NCBI GenBank assembly: GCA_028278065.1
Contig: JANQFA010000090.1
Span: 1-50,175, forward strand
DNA length: 50,175 nt
Origin: Myxococcota bacterium
Lineage (GTDB): Bacteria > Myxococcota_A > UBA9160 > JAFDET01
Reading direction: 5' to 3'
Shown: positions 1 to 8,492 of the stretch, in pieces
Layout of the letters: each line of letters begins with the position of its first letter
Numbering within the stretch: the first letter of the stretch is position 1
The notes under the pieces: model-generated
Database searches by the model: none
What the model saw: only the letters and a program-made list of their open reading frames with translations
Told to the model about the DNA's origin: nothing
Position numbers and translations under genes: made by a program

Positions 1-953
1 CCCGTCTCGTCGATCGCCAGCACGATCCCCGGCGTGGACTCGGGGGCGGCGCCGAGTCGCAGAAGCAGCGGGAGGAGCTTCGCGAGCTGGTTCTTCGCCG
101 AGGGCCGCTCGTGCATCCAGTCGACCACGGGGACCCGCCAGGCGGGCATGGAGAGATAGAACGTCCCGGCTCCGTCCGCATCCAGGCCGTCGACCATCCC
201 GGGCAGGTTCTCGACCAGGCGATCGGAGCTGCCCGCCTTCGGTCCCGAGAGCCAGTAGCGCGTCACCCGATAGGCGAAGAACTCGGCCACGGCGACGAAG
301 TCCTCGGCGGCGGACAGCTCCACCCCGACGGGGAGGAGCAGGCCCTTCACGAGCGTCCGCACCTCGCCCGTCTCCGGATCGAACGCGCGAAGCTCGCTCG
401 TGGGCCGCGCGGCCAGCATGTTCAGGAACGCCTCCTCCTCATCCGAATCGCCGTAGCGTTCGGTGTGGGCCCCGTAGTAGACGACGCCGTCGCTCGCCAC
501 GGCCACGCCCGCGGTGCCGAAGGGAAGCCCCTCCAGGGTCGGGAGCCGGCGGCTCGCGCGCGCGGCATCGATCAGGAAGTGGGACCCGTGGAGGTCGGCG
601 ACGACCAGGTTGCCGTCGGGATCCACGTCGATCTCCATGGGCCGGCCGCCCGGCTCCGCGTACACCTCGGCGGAGTAGGTGCCGTCCACCGACGCCAACA
701 GCCTCATGATGCGGCCGGTCTCGTCCCCCGCATAGATGTTGCCGGCTTCGTCCAGCATCAGCTTGTCCGCGTGACGTACCTCGCCTTCCGAGATGCGGAC
801 GCACGCCTCCAGCTCGCGATTCGGGGCGAAGGGTCCGGTCGGCTCCGGCATGGGACCCGAGCGGAAGGCCCGCGAGTCGATCGGCGCGGGCGTGGCGAAG
901 CAGATGCCGAGGCCCAGTGCCAGCGCGATGAGGACTCCGTACCAGACCCTCAT
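1..953 (-). CDS. Strictosidine synthase/APMAP-like beta-propeller protein (3' end off window)
   Basis: The minus-strand frame stays open from an ATG at 953 to the window edge, giving 317 codons without a stop; the C-terminus is missing. An N-terminal hydrophobic stretch (MRVWYGVLIALALGLGIC) is a signal peptide or membrane anchor. The repeated blade motifs (DEAGNIYAG, DPDGNLVVADLHG, ASDGVVYYGAH) and the run RVTRYWLSGPKAGSSDRL followed by LPGMVDGLDADG are typical of the strictosidine-synthase-like/APMAP group of six-bladed propellers related to SMP-30/gluconolactonase. In bacteria these are often assigned as lactonase or esterase, but the substrate here cannot be read from sequence. It is divergent from the L,D-transpeptidase-like gene starting at 1084, with about 130 bp between them. 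Confidence 0.8.
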   Translation of the reverse strand, partial: MRVWYGVLIALALGLGICFATPAPIDSRAFRSGPMPEPTGPFAPNRELEACVRISEGEVRHADKLMLDEAGNIYAGDETGRIMRLLASVDGTYSAEVYAEPGGRPMEIDVDPDGNLVVADLHGSHFLIDAARASRRLPTLEGLPFGTAGVAVASDGVVYYGAHTERYGDSDEEEAFLNMLAARPTSELRAFDPETGEVRTLVKGLLLPVGVELSAAEDFVAVAEFFAYRVTRYWLSGPKAGSSDRLVENLPGMVDGLDADGAGTFYLSMPAWRVPVVDWMHERPSAKNQLAKLLPLLLRLGAAPESTPGIVLAIDET

Positions 954-1083
954 GACGGCAGCTTACAGCGCCGGGGCGGCCTCCGGGACAGCCGTCCTTC
1001 TGCTCGCGAGGAAGGGGCGAACCCGGCTACCCTGGCCGGGCCGCCGGGACGTCTCCGCGTCGCCGGCCCCAGGGAGGCCAGGC

Positions 1084-2712
1084 ATGACCCGCAGGATCCT
1101 CCTCCTGGTCGCACTGACCGTGACGCTGGGCCTCGGCTCGGCGCCGGCGGGCGCCCTCAGCGAGGAACGCTGGACCGACGCCACGCCCTACGGCGTCTTC
1201 TTCAACGACTACGACCCCAACTTCTACACCGGCTTCGTTCCGCGCGTGCAGGACCGCCGGCGCATCAAGGTGCACCTGGCGCGCGGCAACCAGCTTCGCA
1301 TCCGCATGGTCCTCCCGGACGAGACCCTGGACCACTACCTCCTCGACCAGGTCGCCAAGCACGATCTCTACCAGGAGGTGATCGACAAGGAGGTCATCAC
1401 GCTCACCTCGAACACGGCCTGGGAGGACTACCACGCGCGCTTCGAAGCCGAGGGGCTGCGCGAGAAGGCGTCGCGGAAGGGGAGCCTGTCGCCGGAGAAG
1501 TGGCGAGCCCTGAACGTGGAGGTCATCGACAAGCTCAACCCGGAGCGGCTCTACCGGATCCGCAAGGACTTCCGCACGCTGGCCTCGGACTGGCAGAAGC
1601 TCCTCTCCACGTCGGCTCCGCCGGAGGATCTCGAGGCGAAGCTCGACCTCGTCAACGCCCTCTTCCCGCGCCGGATCTTCGCCTACAAGCTGAGCGAGGA
1701 GCAGGAGGCGGCCTTCGCGGAGCTGATCTCCCTGGCCGGAGCCGGCGACTCCGCGGCGTTCGCAGGGAAGGCGGAGGCCTTCTTCCACGACGTGACCGAG
1801 GGCATCTACGAGATCCGCGACGGGAAGATCGACTACTACGAGTACACGGCGATCTACCCCGCCGGCACCTACGACACCACCACCCGCTACAAGGACCGCC
1901 AGATCCCCGCCATCACCACCCAGGGCATCTGGCTCTTCCAGCCGCGCCTCTACGGGACCGGAATGGTGGGAATGGTCGACTACATCTCGGCGGCCGGCTA
2001 CTACGGGCTCATCCCCATGTTCCCGTACGAGTACGCCGGCGGCAGCTCGTACAACTCGATCCACAACACCGGCATCAGCAACTGGATCGCCGGGCACAAG
2101 CTGCTCCCGAAGGAGTGGAAGAGCTACACGGAGGGAAGTCGAACCGGGAAGGCCTACAACCGGGTGGCACTGACCAGTCGCGGGCCGGTGTCACACGGCT
2201 GCACGCGGCTCAACTCCGGGCACCTCGCCGAGCTGCGCGAGCTGCTGCCCTCGACGTCGGCGGACATGGAGGGCGTCGTCAACTACCGCAACGTCTCGTA
2301 CTGCTACGACGTCTTCGATCGGCGCGGCGACGGGAACGTCGAGATCATGGGCGTGCAGTACTACATCGCCTTCCGCCACACGAACCAGCGTGTGGCCAAG
2401 CAGATCTGGGCGCAGAACAACCGCAAGGACTTCTACGACTGGCTCTACGGCGACGAGATGAACTACGGTCCGGTCGGCCAGGTGACGTTCGACGACGTCT
2501 GCGAGGGCAAGTTCGTCGGCAAGAAGGCCGTCGAGGGAAGGCGCTGGAAGGGCCTGAAGCTCTACGAAGCGCCCTACCAGCCCGAGACCCTGCAGTTCTA
2601 CAAGATCAAGGGCGTGAAGTCCCTCTCGCATCAGGGCATGGACTTCAACCGCGAGCTGCGCCGCGTGGGCTACGGCTACTCGGTCGACCGGGCGACGCTG
2701 CTGCTGGACTGA
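1084..2712 (+). CDS. Exported L,D-transpeptidase-like (YkuD-type) protein, paralogue 1
   Basis: 542 residues. The ATG at 1084 follows GGGAGG by six bases and opens a clear signal peptide (MTRRILLLVALTVTLGLG...APAGA); the open frame extends further upstream but that part looks non-coding. A YkuD-like signature is visible: H327 in YNSIHNTG and then SRGPVSHGCTRLN, with H371 and the candidate nucleophile C373. Known YkuD enzymes use Cys-His to make 3-3 peptidoglycan cross-links or attach proteins to peptidoglycan. The approximately 300 residues before the motif are not a domain I recognise, and the protein is longer than ordinary LdtA-type enzymes. It is clearly paralogous to the gene at 6870 (shared N-terminal NFYTGF/TFYTGF and ARGNQLRI/GRGNQLRI blocks). 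Function as a transpeptidase is inferred. Confidence 0.75.
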   Translation: MTRRILLLVALTVTLGLGSAPAGALSEERWTDATPYGVFFNDYDPNFYTGFVPRVQDRRRIKVHLARGNQLRIRMVLPDETLDHYLLDQVAKHDLYQEVIDKEVITLTSNTAWEDYHARFEAEGLREKASRKGSLSPEKWRALNVEVIDKLNPERLYRIRKDFRTLASDWQKLLSTSAPPEDLEAKLDLVNALFPRRIFAYKLSEEQEAAFAELISLAGAGDSAAFAGKAEAFFHDVTEGIYEIRDGKIDYYEYTAIYPAGTYDTTTRYKDRQIPAITTQGIWLFQPRLYGTGMVGMVDYISAAGYYGLIPMFPYEYAGGSSYNSIHNTGISNWIAGHKLLPKEWKSYTEGSRTGKAYNRVALTSRGPVSHGCTRLNSGHLAELRELLPSTSADMEGVVNYRNVSYCYDVFDRRGDGNVEIMGVQYYIAFRHTNQRVAKQIWAQNNRKDFYDWLYGDEMNYGPVGQVTFDDVCEGKFVGKKAVEGRRWKGLKLYEAPYQPETLQFYKIKGVKSLSHQGMDFNRELRRVGYGYSVDRATLLLD

Positions 2713-3689
2713 GCGGCACCCGCGGCGGGCAGGAGCTCCCGCACCGCTCGGCGTGTCACCCGCGCGATGAAGGACCCGCGATAGGCCGGGCTGCCCTCCA
2801 GATACACGGCGATCGCGAGCTGATGTCCGGACGCATGCCGGACGATGCCCCCGTCGGCGAAGATCGGACCCCAGGTGCCGGTCTTGGAGAACACCTCGAG
2901 GTCGTCCCGTCCGTCGGCGCCTCCCGCGATGCGATGCGCGAGATAGGGCTGCTTGCGGGGATCTCGCCGCATGCGCTCCCGCACCTCGGCGGAGCTCGTC
3001 GGCGAGAGCGCCCGATCCGTGGCGAGCAGGGCCAGGAGACCGGCGGTTCCGCTGGCGGTCATCGCCTGGCGGTTCCGATACGGCCCCCCCTGGTAGGGCA
3101 GCGCCCCCTCCACGTCCGGGTCCTCCAGGAACTGCACGTCGCGGCCGTAGAGATCGCCGCCTCCGTCGTAGGTGGGATGGACGGTGTGCAGATCGTCGAT
3201 TCCGAGCTCCTGCAGCCAGCGCTTCACCCGGTGCCGGCGGCGCTTGAACTCGGCGTAGGTGTCGGGATCGAGGCGCGGACCCGCCTCGGTGTCGGTGAGC
3301 CGGCGCAGCACCTCCTGGGTGGCGCGATTGCTGCTCCGGTAGATCATCGCCTCGAGCTGGCGGTCGAAGGCGGAGTCGATCTCGAGGAGGCCGCGGTCGC
3401 GCCACTCGTAGGCCGCCATCAGGTAGACGAACTTCACGACGCTGGCCGGATAGACGGGGGAGTCCCCGTTCCAGTGCGCCACGCCGGGCGGCCCGTCTGG
3501 CGGCAGGTCGACGAGCGCGACGCGCACCATCTGCTTGCGCAGGGCCGCGTCCTCCTGCCTCAGCGCCTCGACCGTGGAGTCGAGGAACTGCTGGATCGGG
3601 GCCTCCTCCTCCAGGACGGCGTCGGCCGCCGCGGGGGCAGCCCCAAGGAGCAGCACGAAGGCCCCCATGGCCGAAACGAGCGAGCGCAT
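2676..3689 (-). CDS. Exported class A beta-lactamase-like serine hydrolase
   Basis: 337 residues from the ATG at 3689, chosen because it opens a signal peptide (MRSLVSAMGAFVLLLGAAPAAADA); the longer open frame upstream reads antisense to the 21-bp repeats of the next gene. The penicillin-recognising fold motifs are present: S83-V-V-K86 (SxxK), SSN at 119-121 (in place of SDN) and KTG at 269-271 in FSKTGTWG. This fits the beta-lactamase2 family of periplasmic serine hydrolases. Whether it hydrolyses beta-lactams, acts as a peptidoglycan peptidase or has another substrate is not clear. Its 3' end overlaps the end of the upstream transpeptidase-like gene by 37 bp tail-to-tail. Its position inside a peptidoglycan-type cluster favours an envelope role. 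Confidence 0.82.
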   Translation of the reverse strand: MRSLVSAMGAFVLLLGAAPAAADAVLEEEAPIQQFLDSTVEALRQEDAALRKQMVRVALVDLPPDGPPGVAHWNGDSPVYPASVVKFVYLMAAYEWRDRGLLEIDSAFDRQLEAMIYRSSNRATQEVLRRLTDTEAGPRLDPDTYAEFKRRRHRVKRWLQELGIDDLHTVHPTYDGGGDLYGRDVQFLEDPDVEGALPYQGGPYRNRQAMTASGTAGLLALLATDRALSPTSSAEVRERMRRDPRKQPYLAHRIAGGADGRDDLEVFSKTGTWGPIFADGGIVRHASGHQLAIAVYLEGSPAYRGSFIARVTRRAVRELLPAAGAAQSSSSVARSTE

Positions 3690-3789
3690 CGCGCCAGAAT
3701 AGACCGTCTCTCGGCGAATCGGGCGTGCTGCGGGCGAGCGGTCGTGCCACGATGGGGGCCAGCCCCGCACGGAGGGGCCGGAGGCACCC

Positions 3790-6700
3790 TTGCCGAGGAC
3801 GAAGATCCGCATCGGCGCGGCGACGGCACGCATCGGCGCAGCGACGACACGCATCAGTGCGGCGACGGCACGCATCAGCGCGGCCCTGGTCGCCGCCAGC
3901 CTGGCGGGAGCCGCGTACGCCGCGGAGCCGCGCCTGGACGACGCCACCCGCCGCAAGCTCGACGAGAACTTCGCCACGTGCCTGCGCAAGGAGAAGGGCC
4001 CCTACACCCTGAACTACTGCGTCTGCAAGGACGGCAAGCGGAAGCCGGTCTGGGTGGACGGCAAGATCGTGACGCCGTGCGGCGGGAGCCCGCGCTTCTG
4101 CGCCGCCTACCGGGAGCCGTGGGCCGAGGCGCTGGCGGACGAAGGGATGTACATCGCGAACCTCTTCGCCCGGGACCTCTTCCTCTGGGACAAGTTCCCC
4201 GACCATCACGACCTGGTGCGCGGATACGTCCTGGAGAAGTTCTTCATCGACACGCACCCCGAGCACAAGCTCGCCAAGATGCGCGCCTACGGCGGGCTGG
4301 CGGGGGCCGAGTACGAGGCGCGCGACGCGCCGCGCTTCTTCGAGCGCTACCTGGATTCGGCCCGCTTCGACCAGCCGCGCCACTTCCTGCTGGCCTTCGA
4401 GCTTCAGCGTCGCTTCTTCGTGCGCAACGACCAGGCCAGCATCAGCAAGGCGCGCAACCTGGCGAGCGCCATCCAGCGGGAGCGATCGGACTTCAAGCCG
4501 CTGCGGGACGCGGTCCACAACCAGATCTCGGCGGCCCAGATCCCCCGCATCCAGGCGTACCGCAGAGGCCTGAAGGCCGGCCCCACACGCGACCGGGTCG
4601 ACGAGCTGATCCGGGAGATCGAGCGCCTGACCGCGCTCGACGACTCGGCGCTCCGCAAGCAGATCGGGCAGATCGAGGACGCCAGGACGCGCGCGGAGCT
4701 GGAGAAACGGCTGCCCAAGGCCGACGCCGAGCCCGTGGCCGCGGTGGCGAAGCTGGGTGAGCTGATGCGCTTCGCGCGCCGGACCGTGGAGGAGCGTGAG
4801 GTCTCCGCCGCCGATCGCCGACGCCTGGTCGACCTGGCGGTCGCCGCTGCGGGCGTCGTCCAGCAACGCGGCATGACGCTGCTGTCGGACGGCGGGCTCA
4901 GCGTCGAGGCACACCTGCGCCTGCTGATCGCCGCGACCGACGCGTCGTACGGAAGCGGGCTCCTCATGGAACGCGAGCGCGCGGCGAACGTGGCCGATCT
5001 CGAGCGGCTGGTCGCGCGCCGCAAGGCCACCCGCGCCGAGCTGAAGGAGGCGCTCGATCGGGCCGCGCGGATCGTCGAGTGGGCCCAGCACACGGCCTCG
5101 TACGCGTTCGAGGAGGTGAGCGAGCCGTGGATCCACCTCATCCCCGAGATCACCCACGTCTGGGACGACATGCTGCGCGGCTCCCCCCTCATGGTCTACG
5201 CAGCCGCCCTCGAGCGACTCGCGGACCACGCGGCGGGAGAGCACCGCATCCTGCACGAGATCTTCGGCGCCTCCGTCGATCGGGGCGTACGCGCGCTCAA
5301 TCCGGGGCTGGCGCTGGGCAAGCTCCGGATCTCGCCCGACGCCGGCAGCTACTCGCGCGACGAGATCCTCGCGCTGGCGACCACCCCCGCAGACCTGGAG
5401 CCGGCCGCCGGCATCCTCACCCAGGGCGAGGGCAACATGGTCTCCCACGTCCAGCTGCTGGCCCGCGCCCTGGGAATCCCCAACGCGGTGCTGAGCCCCC
5501 AGTCCTTCGATCGCTTCCCGGCCCACCGCGACAAGGAGGTCTTCTACATCTCGACACCCGGGGGCCGGGTGATCGTGAAGGAGGCGTCCGCGCTCGGCCC
5601 GCAGGATCGCAGCGTGCTCGCCGAGTACACCCGCAACGAGCGCCGCGACGCGGACGGCGGGCTGGGTCGCGGCGACCAGCGCCTGCACATCGACGTGGAG
5701 CGACTCGATGTGGCCTCGGCGGACGTGTTCGATCTGGCCTCGGTGCGGCGCAAGGACTCGGGCATCCGCTGCGGCCCCAAGGCGGCCTTCCTCGGCGAGC
5801 TGAAGAACCTGTTCCCCGACAACGTCGCCCGCGGCGTCGTGGTTCCCTTCGGCGCGTACTACGCCCACTATCGGGCGGCACCGGCCGTGGTTCCGAAGCC
5901 GCTTCAGGCCCGCGGCCTGGTGAAGTCCGGAGAGAGTCTGGAAGCCTTCGTGAAGCGGACCTACGCGGCCTTCTTCGGCGAGATGGTGGGCGATGGACGC
6001 ACCGAGCGCGAGCTGTCCGACTGGATCCGCCCACGCCTCGACGTCGTCCGCCACTCCATCGAGTCCCACCCGCTGTCGCCGAAGCTGCGCGAGGCGATCC
6101 AGGCCGAGCTGAAGCGCCAGGGCCTGCTCTCGAAGAGCGACCCGAAGCAGACGGTCGGGCTCTTCATCCGCAGCGACACGAACGTAGAGGACCTCGAGAA
6201 CTTCAACGGCGCCGGACTCAACCTGACGGTGTTCAATCGCCGCTCCCTGGATGACGTCTTCAGCTCGCTCAAGGCCGTCTGGGCCTCCCCGTTCAGCTAT
6301 CGCTCCTTCTCCTGGCGCCAGACCCTGATCGACGAGCCGCTCTGGGTACTGCCGTCGGTGGTGATCCTGGAGAGCGTCTCCACCCTGAAGTCGGGGGTGC
6401 TCGTCACCGCGGGGATCGACGGCTCGGATCGCAGCCAGATGCTGATCGCCACATCCGAGGGCGTCGGCGGCGCCGTGGACGGAACGCCGGCGGAGACGCT
6501 GGTGTGGTCCAGCGACGGCGTCGAGCTGGTCTCCATGTTCAAGTCCCCGTACCGGCGCCTGCTGCGGCCGGAGGGCGGCAGCCACATCGTCGCGTCGACG
6601 GCCAGCGAGCGCGTGCTGGACGACCGCGAGATCAAGGCACTGGTCGCCGCGGCGAAGCGGATCGACCAGTCCCTCGCCCCGTCGAAGGACCGCAGCGGTC

Positions 6701-6873
6701 AGGCCCGTCCGTGGGACATCGAGTTCGGCTTCGCGGACGGCAAGCTCTGGCTGTTCCAGACGCGCCCCTTCATCGGGAACGACTCGCTGAAGAACGTGGC
6801 CGCCCTGGCCGCGTACGAGAAGCCGCACCGGGGAGAGCGCGAGACGGTGCGCTTCGGCGAGATCGTGAAGTGA
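3790..6873 (+). CDS. Exported dikinase-like protein: phosphohistidine domain followed by PPDK_N ATP-binding domain
   Basis: 1027 residues. TTG at 3790 is preceded by GGAGG with five-base spacing. The start encodes a signal-like leader ending in SLAGAAYA that contains a 7-residue repeat. Residues about 40-500 are not recognised (Cys-rich near the start: ATCLRKEKG, YCVCKDGK, TPCGG). A swivelling phosphohistidine domain is seen around H553 (GNMVSHVQLLARALGIPNAV). It is followed by a PPDK_N-type ATP-grasp domain (GPKAAFLGELKNLFPDNV; FIRSDTNVEDLENFNGAG; WDIEFGFADGKLWLFQTRP). The PEP-binding barrel of PpsA/PPDK is absent. This His-then-ATP order is that of glucan, water dikinases, so transfer of the ATP beta-phosphate to an unknown acceptor is possible. 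A signal peptide on an ATP-using enzyme is odd. It overlaps the next gene by 4 bp. Confidence 0.8.
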   Translation: MPRTKIRIGAATARIGAATTRISAATARISAALVAASLAGAAYAAEPRLDDATRRKLDENFATCLRKEKGPYTLNYCVCKDGKRKPVWVDGKIVTPCGGSPRFCAAYREPWAEALADEGMYIANLFARDLFLWDKFPDHHDLVRGYVLEKFFIDTHPEHKLAKMRAYGGLAGAEYEARDAPRFFERYLDSARFDQPRHFLLAFELQRRFFVRNDQASISKARNLASAIQRERSDFKPLRDAVHNQISAAQIPRIQAYRRGLKAGPTRDRVDELIREIERLTALDDSALRKQIGQIEDARTRAELEKRLPKADAEPVAAVAKLGELMRFARRTVEEREVSAADRRRLVDLAVAAAGVVQQRGMTLLSDGGLSVEAHLRLLIAATDASYGSGLLMERERAANVADLERLVARRKATRAELKEALDRAARIVEWAQHTASYAFEEVSEPWIHLIPEITHVWDDMLRGSPLMVYAAALERLADHAAGEHRILHEIFGASVDRGVRALNPGLALGKLRISPDAGSYSRDEILALATTPADLEPAAGILTQGEGNMVSHVQLLARALGIPNAVLSPQSFDRFPAHRDKEVFYISTPGGRVIVKEASALGPQDRSVLAEYTRNERRDADGGLGRGDQRLHIDVERLDVASADVFDLASVRRKDSGIRCGPKAAFLGELKNLFPDNVARGVVVPFGAYYAHYRAAPAVVPKPLQARGLVKSGESLEAFVKRTYAAFFGEMVGDGRTERELSDWIRPRLDVVRHSIESHPLSPKLREAIQAELKRQGLLSKSDPKQTVGLFIRSDTNVEDLENFNGAGLNLTVFNRRSLDDVFSSLKAVWASPFSYRSFSWRQTLIDEPLWVLPSVVILESVSTLKSGVLVTAGIDGSDRSQMLIATSEGVGGAVDGTPAETLVWSSDGVELVSMFKSPYRRLLRPEGGSHIVASTASERVLDDREIKALVAAAKRIDQSLAPSKDRSGQARPWDIEFGFADGKLWLFQTRPFIGNDSLKNVAALAAYEKPHRGERETVRFGEIVK
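3808..3891 (+). repeat. Four tandem copies of a 21-bp repeat within a signal peptide
   Basis: Units start at 3808, 3829, 3850 and 3871; the first three differ by only a few bases and the fourth diverges at its end. In frame they encode RIGAATA, RIGAATT, RISAATA and RISAALV, lengthening the positively charged and small-residue part of the leader of the dikinase-like protein. Confidence 0.9.
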
Positions 6874-8471
6874 AGCACCACGCGCCGGGGGCTCTGTACC
6901 TGGCGCTCCTCGCAGCGGCGGTCGCGTCCGCGGACGGGCCCACGACGGCGGTCGTACCGCCCACCGCGACGCCCCGGGTCCGCATGCTCGAGGAGCCGCC
7001 CACCTTCGGCCTCCGGTACACCCGCTGGGAGCCCACCTTCTACACCGGCTTCGCTCCACGGGCCCGCGATCCGCGCCGGGTGCACCTGCACGTGGGTCGC
7101 GGAAACCAGCTTCGCATCACCCTCGTGCTCTCCGACCAGGTTCTCGCGGACTACGCGCGCGACCTCCGGGCGAGACGCGACACCTACGACGCCCTGGTCG
7201 CCTCGGGTCGGATCGTGACCACCCAGAACCGCGCCCTCGACGCCTTCCGCGCGCGTCTCGACGAGCTCGACCTGGACGGCCGCATCGCCGCGGAGGCGTC
7301 CCTCGACGCCGCTGCCCGTCGCGAGCGGAACCTCGAGCTGATGGAGGCGCTGAACCCGGGTCGCGTCTTCCGCATCTCGATGCCCACCGCGGAGGTGGTG
7401 CGTCGCTGGCTCGCCGAGCTCCAGCCCACCGACCGGACCCGGATGGACCGGGACCGGCGCCTCGAGCTGCTGAACGCCCTCCTGCCCACGCGCCTCTGGA
7501 TCGCCGAGATGGACGCCTCGACCCGCCGCGACCTCGCAGCGCTCGTCGACGCAGCGCCCCAGGGCGGCCGACCCGACGCGCTCTTCTCCGAGCGCTGGCT
7601 CGCCCTCCTGGAGAAGGTCGCGCCGGGCCTCTATCCGCAGCGGGGAGGGCGCATCGAGTTCGCCGAGTTCACGGCCGTCCATCCCATCGGCACCTTCAAC
7701 GAGTACACGGACTACAAGGGACGCAAGATCCCCCTCTACCCGACCCCGGGTCGCCGCGCCCTCACCACCCACCAACGCACGAAGACGGTCGACCACATCC
7801 CCACCGTTCCGGCCTACAGCTACTCGCCCTGGATTCCCTACATGCACGTCGGGACGAAGCTCCACAACTCGTTCCATACGCTCTGGTGGCGGATGCGGCC
7901 GAACGAGACCGCGTTCCTTCCGGGGCCTTGGAGGGATGCGTCCGACGAGCCCTATCTGTGGCTCCTCTCCCGGGGACCCATGTCGAGCGGCTGCACGCAC
8001 CTCACCACCGGGCACATCGCGGAGCTCCGCCAGGTGCTCCCGGCCGACAGCGACGCCCTCTACGCGATCGACGCGTTCCTGAACCGCTCCTACGACTTCG
8101 ACGTCTTCGACATCGACGGCGACTTCGCGCCCGAAGTGATGGGCGTGCGCTACTTCGTGGCCTACTCGCTGCGCAACAAGCGTCCCCACCGCCTGCGGGT
8201 GCGCAACGAGCGCCGCGCCTACTACGACTGGCTCTACGCCGGTGAGCTGCGGCTCGCGGAGGGCGGTGCGGGGAGCTTCGCCGGCGCCCACGCGGGCCGC
8301 TTCGTCGAGCGCACCGCCCGCCGCGGCCGCCTCCATCGCGAGATCCCGCTCTACGAGGCGGCCTACGAGCCCGAGCGCATCCAGTTCTACCGGCTCGTGG
8401 ACATCGCCTTCGCCCGCGAGCTCCGCCGAGCCGGCGCCGACCACGCCTTCGTCGATCCGGGCGGACCCTGA
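6870..8471 (+). CDS. Exported L,D-transpeptidase-like protein, paralogue 2, with altered active-site motif
   Basis: 533 residues. The GTG at 6870 overlaps the preceding stop (GTGA), so translation is probably coupled to the dikinase-like gene. The start MKHHAPGALYLALLAAAVASADG looks like a signal peptide. It aligns along its length with the protein at 1084 (TFYTGFAPRARD, GRGNQLRI, HPIGTFNEYTDYKGRKIP, LHNSFH, SRGPMSSGCTHL, GHIAELRQVLP, FDVFDIDGDF). The YkuD-like block keeps Cys375 but replaces the His of SHGC by Ser373 and the following Arg by His377. The upstream NSFH histidine is retained. Activity may be changed or lost, so it could be a non-catalytic or differently specialised partner of paralogue 1. 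Confidence 0.72.
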   Translation: MKHHAPGALYLALLAAAVASADGPTTAVVPPTATPRVRMLEEPPTFGLRYTRWEPTFYTGFAPRARDPRRVHLHVGRGNQLRITLVLSDQVLADYARDLRARRDTYDALVASGRIVTTQNRALDAFRARLDELDLDGRIAAEASLDAAARRERNLELMEALNPGRVFRISMPTAEVVRRWLAELQPTDRTRMDRDRRLELLNALLPTRLWIAEMDASTRRDLAALVDAAPQGGRPDALFSERWLALLEKVAPGLYPQRGGRIEFAEFTAVHPIGTFNEYTDYKGRKIPLYPTPGRRALTTHQRTKTVDHIPTVPAYSYSPWIPYMHVGTKLHNSFHTLWWRMRPNETAFLPGPWRDASDEPYLWLLSRGPMSSGCTHLTTGHIAELRQVLPADSDALYAIDAFLNRSYDFDVFDIDGDFAPEVMGVRYFVAYSLRNKRPHRLRVRNERRAYYDWLYAGELRLAEGGAGSFAGAHAGRFVERTARRGRLHREIPLYEAAYEPERIQFYRLVDIAFARELRRAGADHAFVDPGGP

Positions 8472-8492
8472 CGGGGCCCTTCCCGATCGCGG

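Noticed and set aside
2676-3989. Upstream ATG at 3989 for the serine hydrolase
   Set aside because: The extra 100 residues are translated antisense through the 21-bp repeats of the dikinase-like gene; the signal peptide at 3689 marks the likely start.
111-4760. 1549-codon plus-strand open frame
   Set aside because: It crosses the reverse-strand APMAP-like gene, the transpeptidase-like gene and the hydrolase gene in wrong frames, is dominated by Arg, Gly, Pro and His, and shows no domain. It is a high-GC shadow.
2191-7059. 1622-codon minus-strand open frame
   Set aside because: Antisense to the dikinase-like gene and out of frame with the hydrolase; low-complexity composition typical of GC-rich antisense frames.
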